Positions 25,347-33,070 are shown, counted from the first letter of the stretch. The stretch is DNA of 34,538 bases from Enhydrobacter aerosaccus (GCA_903839865.1 CAIMEE010000520.1:1-34538), one strand, 5' to 3'. The notes: generated from the letters alone by a model not told the origin. Numbers and translations: made by a program.

Positions 25347-25895
25347 CTAGAGCTTCGCCGTCTTCAGCCATTCGGCCTGGCCTTCTTCACCTTCGACACC
25401 GGTTGTCTCGAGGAAGCGGCAGACCATCATGTAGTAGCCGATCGTGAGCGTGAGCTCGACGACGGCGCCCGGCGACAGGAAGGCCTGCACCGCCTTCAGG
25501 TTCTTCTCCGAGGCCTTGACGTTGCGGACCACGTCGTCGGCGAACCGCAGGACCGCCTTCTCGCTGTCGTTGAAGGCCGGCGCCTCGGGGGTGGCGTCGC
25601 GGAGCGCCGCGATCTTGTCCTCGCTGACACCTGCCTCGCGGCCGATGCGCTCGTGCTGGAAGACCTCGTAGGCGGCGCGGCTGAGGCGACCGACCCGGAT
25701 GATCGCGAGCTCGCGCAGCACGGGATCGAGCTCGCACCGGTAGAGCAGCGCATTGCCCATCCGGATGAAGCCCTTGAGGCTCGCCTCGGAGTTGGCCAGC
25801 ATGCGGTAGATGTTGAGGTGCGGCTTCAGCTTGTCGAGGAACTCGGCGTGTTTGCCGGTGGCGTTCTCGACCTCGTAGTACGGCAGGCGCGGCAT
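25347..25895 (-). CDS. Carboxymuconolactone decarboxylase / AhpD-fold protein
   Basis: A 182-residue all-helical protein of the CMD family (LDPVLRELAIIRVGRLSRAAYEVFQHERIG, SDSEKAVLRFADDV-like segment, VELTLTIGYYMMVCRFLETTGV at the end). The active-site CxxC of AhpD-type peroxidases is absent: the corresponding segment reads RLSRAAYEVFQH, keeping only the histidine (H81) and the Tyr-Glu pair, so a thiol peroxidase role is unlikely. A non-redox lyase or hydrolase role, or a structural one, remains possible. It lies 44 bases after the anti-sigma gene and nine bases before the M81 gene. Confidence 0.85.
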   Translation of the reverse strand: MPRLPYYEVENATGKHAEFLDKLKPHLNIYRMLANSEASLKGFIRMGNALLYRCELDPVLRELAIIRVGRLSRAAYEVFQHERIGREAGVSEDKIAALRDATPEAPAFNDSEKAVLRFADDVVRNVKASEKNLKAVQAFLSPGAVVELTLTIGYYMMVCRFLETTGVEGEEGQAEWLKTAKL

Positions 25896-25939
25896 GTCGG
25901 TCCCCTTATTCAGGGCGACAGATTACCGCCGGCGCCTGA

Positions 25940-26596
25940 CTACAGCCAGCCGCGCTTGACGAGCGGATTGAACCAGCGGCCCCACGGACCGGTGAGCACG
26001 ATCGGCTGCTCGAGCACGATCATCGCGATGCAGGGCACGCCGTCGTCGGCATCGGCGATCGGCTCGTGATCCTGGGCGCCCGGCCCGATCGCAAAATCGC
26101 CGACGCCGTAGCTGCCGGTATTATCGGTGAAGCCACCGTGCATGACGGTGGTGTATTCAAGGCCGCTGTGCTGATGCTGCGGCAGGCCGCGGCCCGGCAT
26201 CAGGCGCAGGACTTCAACACGGTGCGTGTCGCCCGGGAGGCGAACCGGGATGCTCTCGAAGCCCCCCAACTGCTTGCGCCAGCGCGGCGCGGCACCGAGA
26301 TAGGGCAGCAACGGCGCCGGCGCCCATTCAAAGCCGGGGATCGGCCTGGCTGGCGCGGGGCGCGCCTCGACCGGAGTGGAGTCGAGCCTGGCAAGAGCCT
26401 GCTGCAGTGCAAATTCATCGAGCGCGGGCGCCGGCGCACTGTCGAGCAGCGCGCCGCCCACGGCCTGAAAGTCCTGAATCGTGCGCCGGGCCTCCGGATT
26501 GAGCGCGACATGGAGCGACACCACGAGCGCCGGCCCTTCGGGCAGCGCGCCTGCGGCGTAGTCCAGCAGCAACTCTTCGGGAGCCAGGTGGCTCAT
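25940..26596 (-). CDS. chrR: ChrR-type cupin anti-sigma factor
   Basis: A 218-residue anti-sigma protein. The N-terminal anti-sigma domain (residues 1-~80) keeps H3 and H29, but the CxxC that normally completes zinc binding is replaced (LHVALNPEARR, N33 and A36). The C-terminal cupin domain keeps a full metal set, H141, H143, E147 and H177, which, as far as I recall, are the same numbers as in the Rhodobacter sphaeroides ChrR structure. In that system singlet oxygen or organic peroxide makes ChrR release RpoE. The start overlaps the sigma gene stop by four bases (ATGA), as expected for a coupled sigma/anti-sigma pair. The altered zinc site suggests a variant of inhibition. Confidence 0.88.
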   Translation of the reverse strand: MSHLAPEELLLDYAAGALPEGPALVVSLHVALNPEARRTIQDFQAVGGALLDSAPAPALDEFALQQALARLDSTPVEARPAPARPIPGFEWAPAPLLPYLGAAPRWRKQLGGFESIPVRLPGDTHRVEVLRLMPGRGLPQHQHSGLEYTTVMHGGFTDNTGSYGVGDFAIGPGAQDHEPIADADDGVPCIAMIVLEQPIVLTGPWGRWFNPLVKRGWL

Positions 26597-27153
26597 TCTT
26601 CCTGTTCTTTCTCCAGCACATCACGCAGCCGCCCCAGAGCGAGACGAATTCGCGACTTCACTGTCCCCAGTGGCAACTTCAACTCTTCGGCGATCACCGT
26701 ATGAGTCTTGTCCTCGAAAAAGGCCTTCTGGATGACCACCAGCTGGTCGGCAGACAAGCCGCCCAGCAGCTCCTTCACACGAGTATACGTCTGGCCCGCC
26801 AGAACGGATTTGTCGGCGTCCTCTTCTTCGGGCGAAAAGACGGTAAGCCAGTCTTCGGTTTCAATCGGGGGTCGTCCCGTCCGGCGCAGATGATCAATGC
26901 GCTTGTTGCGTGCAATCGTGTAAATCCAGGTCGCGGCTGCAGCGCGGGTACGATCGAAGCTGGCGGCCTTGCGCCAGACCATGATCATCGCTTCCTGGGC
27001 CACTTCCTGGGCGGTTTCCGAATCGGAACCACCCCGCATCAGGAACGCCTTTACCCGCGGGCCATAATGCCGAAACAGGGTGGCAAAGGCCACCTTGTCC
27101 TGACGGGCCGCGATCGCCTGGATGAGGTCGGCAGCCTCCTCGGCGGTCAACAT
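26593..27153 (-). CDS. rpoE: ECF RNA polymerase sigma factor (RpoE/ECF11-like)
   Basis: A 186-residue group IV sigma factor. Region 2 is visible as FATLFRHYGPRVKAFLMRGG, AQEVAQEAMIMVWRKAASFD and TWIYTIARNKRIDHLRR; region 4 as LSADQLVVIQKAFFEDKTHTVIAEELKLPLGTVKSRIRLALGR with its helix-turn-helix (split here only for description). Pairing with a cupin ChrR-type anti-sigma places it with the singlet-oxygen/peroxide responsive group. ATG 27153 lies 13 bases after the M20 peptidase stop, on the same strand, so it may be read through from that gene or have a promoter inside it. Predicted targets include its own operon; no convincing ECF promoter could be picked out by eye. Confidence 0.92.
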   Translation of the reverse strand: MLTAEEAADLIQAIAARQDKVAFATLFRHYGPRVKAFLMRGGSDSETAQEVAQEAMIMVWRKAASFDRTRAAAATWIYTIARNKRIDHLRRTGRPPIETEDWLTVFSPEEEDADKSVLAGQTYTRVKELLGGLSADQLVVIQKAFFEDKTHTVIAEELKLPLGTVKSRIRLALGRLRDVLEKEQEE

Positions 27154-27166
27154 TGTCGAAGATGTA

Positions 27167-28561
27167 TCAGGAGGGGCGACCTTGGGCGCCGAGATCCCAG
27201 AAAAGGCCAGTCATCAGCCGTAGCCCGTCGCGCGCCACCGGCGCCAAAAGATGCTCGTTCGGCGCATGCTGCGAGCAGGCGGCGTAGGAGTGCGGCACCC
27301 ACACGGTGGGCAGGCCCAGGATATCCGTGAACACCTCGTTCGGCAGCGAGCCGCCCAGGTTGGGCAGCATGTTGGGCTTCTGCCCAGAGGTCTTCTCGAT
27401 CGAGGCTGAGGCGAATTTGGCCCACGGATTCTCGGGATCCAGGCGGGTCGCGCTCATGATCACGTCGCGCGCCTGCTCGACCTCGATCTGGCCAAAGCCG
27501 TGCTGCGCGAGATGGCGCTTGAGCGCAGGAATGATGTCGTGCGGATCCGTGCCGACGACAAAGCGCAGCTGGCAGTAGGCGATGGCGCTGGGCGGAATCG
27601 CGTTCACCGGCCGGTCGGGATTGCCCGTCTTGAAGGCCAGCACTTCGAAGGAGTTCCAGCCGAACACGCGCTCGACCGGCGTGAGGCTCTTCTCGCCCCA
27701 ATCCTCGTTGATCTCCGGCGCACCCTCGCCCGCATCCACGACCGCATCGGCCAGCGCCGCCCGGATCGAATTGGTGAGCGTCTTCGGCCGCCACTCCGGT
27801 ACCTTGATCTGGCCGCGCTCGTCGGTGATGCAGGCCAGCGCATGGGCCATGATGATGCCGGGGTTGGCCAGAAGCCCGCCCCAGTTGCCCGAATGGTGCC
27901 CGCCTTCGCGCATCGTGAGCTTGAGGTTGAAGTTCAGCGTGCCGCGCGTGCCGCCGAAGATGGTGGGCCGGCGATGGTCCAGACGCGGCCCGTCCGAGCC
28001 GATCAGCGCGTCGGCCTTGAGGGCTGCCTTGTTGGCCTTGCAGAAGTCGCCGAGACCGGGCGAACCGGTTTCCTCACCGGTCTCGATCAGGATCGTGGAG
28101 TTGAAGCCCAGCGAGCCGCGCTCCTCGAGCACGCAGGCAAGGGCTGCGATGTTGATCGTGTGCTGGCCCTTGTTGTCGGCAGTGCCGCGGCCATACATGC
28201 GATCGCCTTCGATCACGATCTTCCAGGGCGACAGGCCCTCGCGCCATTGCTCTTCCTGGCCGCGGATCACGTCGCCGTGGCCGTAGGTCAGGACCGTCGG
28301 CTTGGCGGGATCCTCGACCCGGCGGGCGATCAGGAACGGGCCGTATTCGGCGCGCGGATTGGGCTGGACCGTGCATTCGTAGCCCAGCTTGGTCAGCGAG
28401 TCGGTCATCTCGCCGGACACATACTGCTGGAGGGCGGGCATCGAGCCCTCTTCCTGGCTGGTCGTGGGGATGGCGACGCGACGCTGAAGCTCCGCGAGGA
28501 AGCCGCCATCGTCGAAATACTTCTCTGCGCGCCCGATAGCGCCGTCTCTTGTTCCGCTCAT
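27167..28561 (-). CDS. M20-family metallopeptidase (dipeptidase/carboxypeptidase-like)
   Basis: A 464-residue zinc amidohydrolase of the M20 family. Metal-site residues are visible as H95 (LTYGHGDV), D129 (GRGTADNKGQ), E163-E164 (ETGEETGSPGL), D190 (IGSDGPR) and a late His in SQHAPNEHL; GGHHSGNWGGLLANP is the dimerisation-domain histidine motif. Length and motifs resemble the carnosinase/CNDP-like and ArgE/DapE group. Start ATG 28561 is preferred; the frame reaches 28633, but MSGTRDGA at 28561 begins the family-like sequence. It is the first gene of the minus-strand array and is divergent from the Fe-ADH gene with 44-47 bases between, so the two promoters must overlap or nearly so. Confidence 0.9.
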   Translation of the reverse strand: MSGTRDGAIGRAEKYFDDGGFLAELQRRVAIPTTSQEEGSMPALQQYVSGEMTDSLTKLGYECTVQPNPRAEYGPFLIARRVEDPAKPTVLTYGHGDVIRGQEEQWREGLSPWKIVIEGDRMYGRGTADNKGQHTINIAALACVLEERGSLGFNSTILIETGEETGSPGLGDFCKANKAALKADALIGSDGPRLDHRRPTIFGGTRGTLNFNLKLTMREGGHHSGNWGGLLANPGIIMAHALACITDERGQIKVPEWRPKTLTNSIRAALADAVVDAGEGAPEINEDWGEKSLTPVERVFGWNSFEVLAFKTGNPDRPVNAIPPSAIAYCQLRFVVGTDPHDIIPALKRHLAQHGFGQIEVEQARDVIMSATRLDPENPWAKFASASIEKTSGQKPNMLPNLGGSLPNEVFTDILGLPTVWVPHSYAACSQHAPNEHLLAPVARDGLRLMTGLFWDLGAQGRPS

Positions 28562-28608
28562 GGCGTGTAAGCTAGCAACATCAACGCCCAAGGGCCACCG
28601 GAGGAATG

Positions 28609-29757
28609 ATGTCGCAGACCGGACGAATCGCATTTGGCCACATGGACGAGGTGATCTACGGCACGCCCGCCGACTTAGCGCTTGCGGACCTGGTGCAGCG
28701 CGTCGGGGCCAAGCGCGTCTTCCTGATGGTGAGCGGCACGCTCAATCGCGAAACCGACGAGATCGAGAAGATCCGCCGGGCGCTCGGCAACAAGTGTGTC
28801 GGCACCTTCGACCGCATGCCGGCGCATACGCCGCGCGCCGCCGTGATCGCGGCGGCCGAGCAGGCGCGTGCCGCGGGCGCCGATCTCATCGTGACCCTGG
28901 GCGGCGGCTCGATCACCGACGCCGCCAAGGCAGTGCAGCTCTGCCTCGCCAACGATATTCGCGACGTGGCCGCGCTCGACCGCATCAAGGCGCCACACCC
29001 CGTCACGCCGCCCACGGTGCGGCAGATCTCGATTCCCACGACCCTGTCGGCCGGCGAGTTTTCGCACATCTCCGGCGTCACCAACGAAGCCACCAAGACC
29101 AAGGAGATGTTCCGCCATCCCGACGTGGTCCCGCAGGCCGTGATCCTCGACCCGGAAGTGACGCGGCACACGCCGATGTGGCTCTTCCTCTCGACCGGCA
29201 TCCGCGCCCTCGATCATTGCGTCGAAGGCGTCTGCTCCAACGAGTCGAGCCCGTACGGCGACGCGCAGGCCTTGCACGGCCTCTCCCTGCTGGCGCGCGG
29301 CTTGCCCAAAGTGAAAGCCGATCCGGCCGACATGGCCGCGCGCCTCGATTGCCAGATCGGTGCCTGGCTCTCGATGGCGCCGCTCAGCGCCGGCGTGCCG
29401 ATGGGCGCCAGCCACGGCATCGGCTACGTGCTGGGTGCCGTGTTCGACATACCGCACGGTCACACCTCCTGCATCATGCTGCCGGCGGTGATGCGCTGGA
29501 ACCGGTCGGCCAATGCCGCCAAGCAGGCGACAGTCGCCGCCGCCATGGGCCATCCGGGCAAGGACGCATCCGAGGTGCTCGACGGCTTCATCAGGGGCCT
29601 CGGCATGCCGCGCTCCCTGGCCGAGGTGAAGGTCGGCCGCGAGAATTTCGACCGCATCGCCACGCAGGCGATGGCCACGCCCTGGGTGCCGCGCAATCCA
29701 CGTCCTATCCCCGGCCCGGCCGAGGTCAGGGAAATCCTGGAGCTGGCGGCCGGATAG
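28609..29757 (+). CDS. Iron-containing alcohol dehydrogenase family, maleylacetate reductase-like
   Basis: A 382-residue NAD(P)H-dependent dehydroquinate-synthase-like enzyme. The nucleotide motif LGGGSITDAAKAV and IPTTLSAGEFS are clear. Of the usual metal ligands (Asp-His-His-His) the histidines remain in ALDHCVEG, GASHGIGYVLG and IPHGHTSC, while the aspartate position in GIRALDH is arginine. This pattern and overall similarity fit maleylacetate reductase-like enzymes, which act at the end of hydroxyquinol/chloroaromatic pathways. GGAGGA at 28600-28605 suits the second of two adjacent ATG codons (28609) better than the first (28606). Divergent from the M20/sigma/M81 array. Confidence 0.85.
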   Translation: MSQTGRIAFGHMDEVIYGTPADLALADLVQRVGAKRVFLMVSGTLNRETDEIEKIRRALGNKCVGTFDRMPAHTPRAAVIAAAEQARAAGADLIVTLGGGSITDAAKAVQLCLANDIRDVAALDRIKAPHPVTPPTVRQISIPTTLSAGEFSHISGVTNEATKTKEMFRHPDVVPQAVILDPEVTRHTPMWLFLSTGIRALDHCVEGVCSNESSPYGDAQALHGLSLLARGLPKVKADPADMAARLDCQIGAWLSMAPLSAGVPMGASHGIGYVLGAVFDIPHGHTSCIMLPAVMRWNRSANAAKQATVAAAMGHPGKDASEVLDGFIRGLGMPRSLAEVKVGRENFDRIATQAMATPWVPRNPRPIPGPAEVREILELAAG

Positions 29758-29808
29758 TCCCGGAAGGCGACCGAACCCATTAAATAAATGGAAAAAAAAT
29801 GGAAACTT

Positions 29809-29850
29809 CCCGTGGCTGCCTCGGCAGGAGCACGGGCATTATTGCTTTTT
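29809..29850. terminator. Terminator-like hairpin between Fe-ADH and soxR
   Basis: Outer arms CCCGTG (29809-29814) and CACGGG (29831-29836) and inner arms around 29816-29827 form a bulged hairpin. T5 follows at 29846-29850 on the plus strand; on the minus strand the A8 run at 29792-29799 supplies a T tract. It sits between the two convergent genes in an AT-rich 119-base gap. Confidence 0.6.
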
Positions 29851-29876
29851 ACGCAATATACTTCAAGCGGTAATTG

Positions 29877-30347
29877 CTAGGCGCCCTCCTCGAAATCCTG
29901 CGCTCGATCTCCGAGCAGAAAGCGCGGCCCGGCCCCTGCCCGGCTGGCGCGATCGCCGGGATTGTAGAGTCGGCACTTGGCAAGCGACAGGCATCCGCAT
30001 CCGATGCAGCCGTCGAGCAGGTCGCGCGTGCGCTCGAGCGTGGCGATGCGGCGCTGCAGCGCTCCCCGAATGCGCCGGCTAATCGCCTGCCAGTCGGCGC
30101 GCGTCGGCGGCCGCCCTTTCGGCAGGGTCGCGAGCTCGGCGTTGATCTCCGACAGGGTGAGCCCCAGTTGCTGCGCGATCTGCGCGAACGACAGCCGCCT
30201 GATGTCGGCCCGCAGGAAGCGGCGCTGGTTGCCGCTGCTGCGGATAGCCTTCACCAGGCCACGATCTTCGTAGAAGCGGATCGCCGATACCGACATTCCC
30301 GTGCGCCGGGACAGTTCGCCGATCGTGAGCAACGGGACAAGCGGCAT
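29877..30347 (-). CDS. soxR: Redox-sensitive MerR-family transcriptional activator SoxR
   Basis: A 156-residue regulator that binds DNA as a dimer and senses redox-cycling compounds through a [2Fe-2S] cluster. The MerR helix-turn-helix lies in LLTIGELSRRTGMSVSAIRF, followed by YEDRGLVKAIRSSGNQRRF. The cluster cysteines C114, C117, C119 and C125 (GCIGCGCLSLAKCRLYNPGD) match the CxxCxCx5C of known SoxR. The ATG at 30347 is chosen because GGAG seven bases upstream fits it; an in-frame ATG at 30359 would add MENF. It is divergent from the small VOC gene, with the SoxR box between them. No soxS is present, as in most bacteria outside the enterics. Confidence 0.96.
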   Translation of the reverse strand: MPLVPLLTIGELSRRTGMSVSAIRFYEDRGLVKAIRSSGNQRRFLRADIRRLSFAQIAQQLGLTLSEINAELATLPKGRPPTRADWQAISRRIRGALQRRIATLERTRDLLDGCIGCGCLSLAKCRLYNPGDRASRAGAGPRFLLGDRAQDFEEGA

Positions 30348-30364
30348 GAAATTCTCCATCAGGC

Positions 30365-30395
30365 TTGACCTCAAGTTAGCTTGAGGTTGTAGGCT
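30365..30395 (+). promoter_or_regulatory. SoxR-controlled promoter with SoxR box
   Basis: A -35 element TTGACC (30365-30370) and a -10 element TAGGCT (30390-30395) are separated by 19 bases, the over-long spacer of MerR-family promoters. The spacer and -35 contain the 18-base dyad CCTCAAGTTAGCTTGAGG (30369-30386), which matches the known SoxR box nearly perfectly. It points toward the VOC gene at 30422. Confidence 0.92.
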
Positions 30396-30421
30396 GGGCA
30401 AACACCTGGAGGAAAAACACC

Positions 30422-30787
30422 ATGTCCAAGCCGCGCCTCGAGCACGTGAACGTCAACGTCACCGATCCCGACCGGGCCGCCCGCCTGCTGGAGACGCTGT
30501 TCAATTGGCGCGTGCGCTGGTCGGGTCCCGCCCGCGACGGCGGCCTCACGGTCCATGTCGGATCGGCCGACGACTACATCGCCCTCCACGCCACGCGCGA
30601 CGCGGGCTTCGCCAAGGGCCATCCGCTCAATCATGTGGGTGTCGAAGTCGACGATCTCGCCGCGATCGAGGCCAAGGTGATCGCCGCCGGACTGAAACCG
30701 TTCGGCCACGACACCTACGATCCCGGCAAGCGCTTCTATTTCCTCGACCCGGACGGCATCGAATACGAGGTCGTTTCGTATCGCTAG
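30422..30787 (+). CDS. Small VOC-family protein, predicted SoxR target
   Basis: A 121-residue single-domain glyoxalase/bleomycin-resistance/dioxygenase-fold protein. Candidate metal ligands are H8 (LEHVNVNV), H71 (LNHVGVEV) and E116 (DPDGIEYEVV). TGGAGGAAAAACACC supplies a strong ribosome site before the ATG. Because it lies directly behind a SoxR box, it is probably induced by redox-cycling compounds such as quinones or phenazines, and could modify or bind one of them. The fold also includes antibiotic-sequestering proteins, so binding rather than catalysis is possible. Convergent with the acyl-CoA dehydrogenase-like gene, 15 bases apart. Confidence 0.88.
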   Translation: MSKPRLEHVNVNVTDPDRAARLLETLFNWRVRWSGPARDGGLTVHVGSADDYIALHATRDAGFAKGHPLNHVGVEVDDLAAIEAKVIAAGLKPFGHDTYDPGKRFYFLDPDGIEYEVVSYR

Positions 30788-30802
30788 GACGCCGGCTCGG
30801 CG

Positions 30803-31993
30803 TCAGATGTGCTGGATCTTGCTCTCGACGCCGATGATGTGGCGGCCGACCATTTCGGCGTGGATGAGTGCCGCCTGCTGATGCTGGCTGGCGCTCATGG
30901 CGTCGCGGAAGCGGCGCTCGAAGGGCTGGCTGTTGATGATCGCCACCGATCCCGCGCCGCGGAAGGCGGCCACGGAGACGTCGGTCGCCTCGTTCATCCC
31001 GTAGGTCGTGGCAAGCCGGAGCTTCATGCGCTCGTCGACGGAGAGCTTGCCGGCGGCGGCCGCGGCGTAGACCTCACCCAAAGCCTCGTGCAGATAGGCG
31101 CGCGCGGAGGCGAGCTTGGCTTCCATGAAGGCCACGTCCCGCTGCACGCCGTTGTTCTCGGCCATGGAGCTCTGCGCCAGTCGGCTCTTCTTGCCGCCCT
31201 GCGCCAGGCCGACATAGGTCTCGAACAGGCGCCGGGCGACGCCGAGGGCCACGCCGCAGAAGCCGGTCGCGTAGAGCAGGGTCGAGCCGATGATGTAGAT
31301 CGGCCCGGGCTCACGCCGCTCCTCCGGCGCCTCACGGTTGGGCGCTCGATCGTCCGGGATAAACAGGTCCTCGACGGAATAGCTGTCGCTGCCGGTCCCG
31401 CGCAGGCCGAGCACGTGCCAGTCATCGATGATCTTCGCGTCGCTCCTCCGAAAGATGAAGCTGCGGTCGTCCTGCCGCCCATGACGCATGTGCGGCGTGC
31501 CGTCGGAATTTTGGATCGCGCTGTGCGCGCCCAGCCACCCGTCGGTGTGCCGCCCGCCGCTGGCGAAGCTCCAGGTCCCGGTGAGGCGATAGCCGCCCTC
31601 GACCCGCACCGCCTTGCTCTTGCCGTGCCGCGCTCCCCAGGCGAGGCCTGCGCTCGCCTTGCCGAACACCGCCAGCGCGCTGTCGCGCGGCATCGACGCC
31701 GCCGAGGTGGCCGAGGAGACGTTCGACTGGTTGACGAACCAGGCGACGGAGGCGTCGGCATACCCCAGCGCCTCTGTCGTCTTGCAAAATTCCAGCAGGC
31801 CGATCTCCTGCCCGCCGAGGCTCCTGGGCAGCAGCAGCCGCAGCATGTCTTTAGCCGCTAGCGCCGCCACCACCTCGGGCGTCACCTCGCGGCGGCGGTC
31901 GATCTCCGGGCCGTGCTCGTCGAGCAGTGGCTGCAGGGCGCGCGCCCGTTCCGAGGGACTGGCCGTGAGCACCGACTGAACGTGAGTATCCAT
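30803..31993 (-). CDS. Acyl-CoA dehydrogenase-fold flavoprotein, probable two-component monooxygenase oxygenase subunit
   Basis: A 396-residue protein of the acyl-CoA dehydrogenase superfamily (helical N-domain with LLLPRSLGGQEIGLLEF, beta domain with YRLTGTWSFASGGRHTDGWL and DWHVLGLRGTGSDSY, helical C-domain with AFRGAGSVAIINSQPFERRFRD). SFASGG and LRGTGSD together with the C-terminal FERRFRDAMSASQH are typical of the HpaB/DszC/HsaA-like flavin-dependent monooxygenases rather than true dehydrogenases, and no conserved acyl-CoA base was found. Such enzymes need a separate flavin reductase; none is present here. Substrate unknown. Starts at ATG 31993 with only 17-base-scale gaps to neighbours at its 3' end. 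Confidence 0.82.
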   Translation of the reverse strand: MDTHVQSVLTASPSERARALQPLLDEHGPEIDRRREVTPEVVAALAAKDMLRLLLPRSLGGQEIGLLEFCKTTEALGYADASVAWFVNQSNVSSATSAASMPRDSALAVFGKASAGLAWGARHGKSKAVRVEGGYRLTGTWSFASGGRHTDGWLGAHSAIQNSDGTPHMRHGRQDDRSFIFRRSDAKIIDDWHVLGLRGTGSDSYSVEDLFIPDDRAPNREAPEERREPGPIYIIGSTLLYATGFCGVALGVARRLFETYVGLAQGGKKSRLAQSSMAENNGVQRDVAFMEAKLASARAYLHEALGEVYAAAAAGKLSVDERMKLRLATTYGMNEATDVSVAAFRGAGSVAIINSQPFERRFRDAMSASQHQQAALIHAEMVGRHIIGVESKIQHI

Positions 31994-32032
31994 GCGCCCA
32001 TAGTGGGCAGCTTTCGCGCGGCGTTCAATCGA

Positions 32033-33010
32033 CTACAGGCGGCCTTTTCGCTTCGCGACCGCCTCGGCCAGCAGACAGAGGATTTCCCACATCATCGTGA
32101 CACCGACGAGGGCGGTGTTGCCGCTCATGTCGAACGGCGGCGAAACCTCGACCACGTCCCCGCCCACCAGATTGAGGCCACGCAGGCCGCGCAGCATGCG
32201 CTGCGCCTCGTGCGGCGTGTAGCCGCCGATCTCGGGCGTTCCGGTGCCGGGGGCGTAGGCGGGATCGAGGCCGTCCACGTCGAAGCTCACGTAGGTCGGG
32301 CCGTCGCCCACGACACGGCGGGCCTCGGCGATCACCTTCTCGACGCCGAGATCGAAATATTCCTCGATCGTGATCACCCGCATACCCTGGGCCACCGCCC
32401 AGTCGTTGTCGTCGCGGCTGTAGAGCGAGCCACGGATGCCGATCTGCACCACCCGCTTAGGATCGAGCAGCTTCTCCTCGACGGCGCGGCGGAACGGCGT
32501 GCCGTGCGTATACTTGTAGCCGCCGAAATAGGTGTCCCAGGTGTCGCTGTGGGCGTCGAAGTGCACCATGCCGAGCGGCGCCTGCCCCCGGGCGATGCCG
32601 CGCATGATCGGGAGCGTGATCAGGTGATCGCCACCCGCCGACAGCGGCACTGTGCCCGCCGCATGAACCTTGGCGTAGAACTTCTCGATGCGCTCGAGCG
32701 AATCGTCGAGGCTCGCGGGATTGACCGAAGCGTCGCCGAGGTCGCCGCAGATCGCGAGCTCGTAAGGCGCCACGCGCGTCACGTGATGGATGCGCCGCAT
32801 CATGGTCGAGAGATCGCGCATCTGGCGCGGGCCGTGGCGCGCGCCTGGCCGGTTGGTCGTGCCGCCGTCCCACGGCACGCCGATCAGGCCGATCTCGAGC
32901 TGGGCGGGGTCGCGCTGCAGCGGCAGGCGCATGAAGGTCGCGATGTCGCCGAAACGCGGCGTTACCGTGCCGGAGACGGGTTGCGGGAAGTTGGTCTTGC
33001 CCTCGGTCAT
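32033..33010 (-). CDS. speB: Agmatinase / ureohydrolase-family enzyme
   Basis: A 325-residue dimanganese ureohydrolase. Metal motifs are visible as SAGGDHLITLP, MVHFDAHSDTWDTY and SFDVDGLDPAYAPGTGTPEIGG (given in part). Agmatinase (agmatine to putrescine and urea) is the default call, but related enzymes act on guanidinobutyrate, guanidinopropionate or other guanidino acids and are hard to tell apart. It follows a class III aminotransferase gene on the same strand, 76 bases away with a long hairpin between; this pairing suggests catabolism of a guanidino compound rather than polyamine synthesis. Start ATG 33010 has GAGGAT upstream. Confidence 0.88.
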   Translation of the reverse strand: MTEGKTNFPQPVSGTVTPRFGDIATFMRLPLQRDPAQLEIGLIGVPWDGGTTNRPGARHGPRQMRDLSTMMRRIHHVTRVAPYELAICGDLGDASVNPASLDDSLERIEKFYAKVHAAGTVPLSAGGDHLITLPIMRGIARGQAPLGMVHFDAHSDTWDTYFGGYKYTHGTPFRRAVEEKLLDPKRVVQIGIRGSLYSRDDNDWAVAQGMRVITIEEYFDLGVEKVIAEARRVVGDGPTYVSFDVDGLDPAYAPGTGTPEIGGYTPHEAQRMLRGLRGLNLVGGDVVEVSPPFDMSGNTALVGVTMMWEILCLLAEAVAKRKGRL

Positions 33011-33027
33011 GGCATCCTCTTACGGAC

Positions 33028-33070
33028 CGCGAGCCTCCGGCGCGCCTCATGAGCGAGCCGGAGGCTCGCG
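33028..33070. repeat. Large inverted repeat between aminotransferase and agmatinase genes
   Basis: Perfect 13-base arms (33028-33040 and 33058-33070) enclose a 17-base loop; after one mismatch three more pairs extend it (33024-33026 with 33072-33074). No T run follows on either strand. It lies inside a probable two-gene transcript and may be a transcript-stabilising or partial-termination hairpin. Confidence 0.85.

Noticed and set aside
25347-25895. AhpD-type alkyl hydroperoxide reductase activity of the CMD-fold protein
   Set aside because: The CxxC active site is missing; only the histidine of the motif remains.
24726-26069. A 447-codon plus-strand open frame opposite the M81 and CMD-like genes
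   Set aside because: No domain, no ribosome site, shadow-type composition, and it crosses several real genes on the other strand.
27140-27200. ECF-type promoter (TGATAC near the sigma gene start)
   Set aside because: A matching -10 element would fall inside the sigma gene coding region, so it cannot drive the gene.
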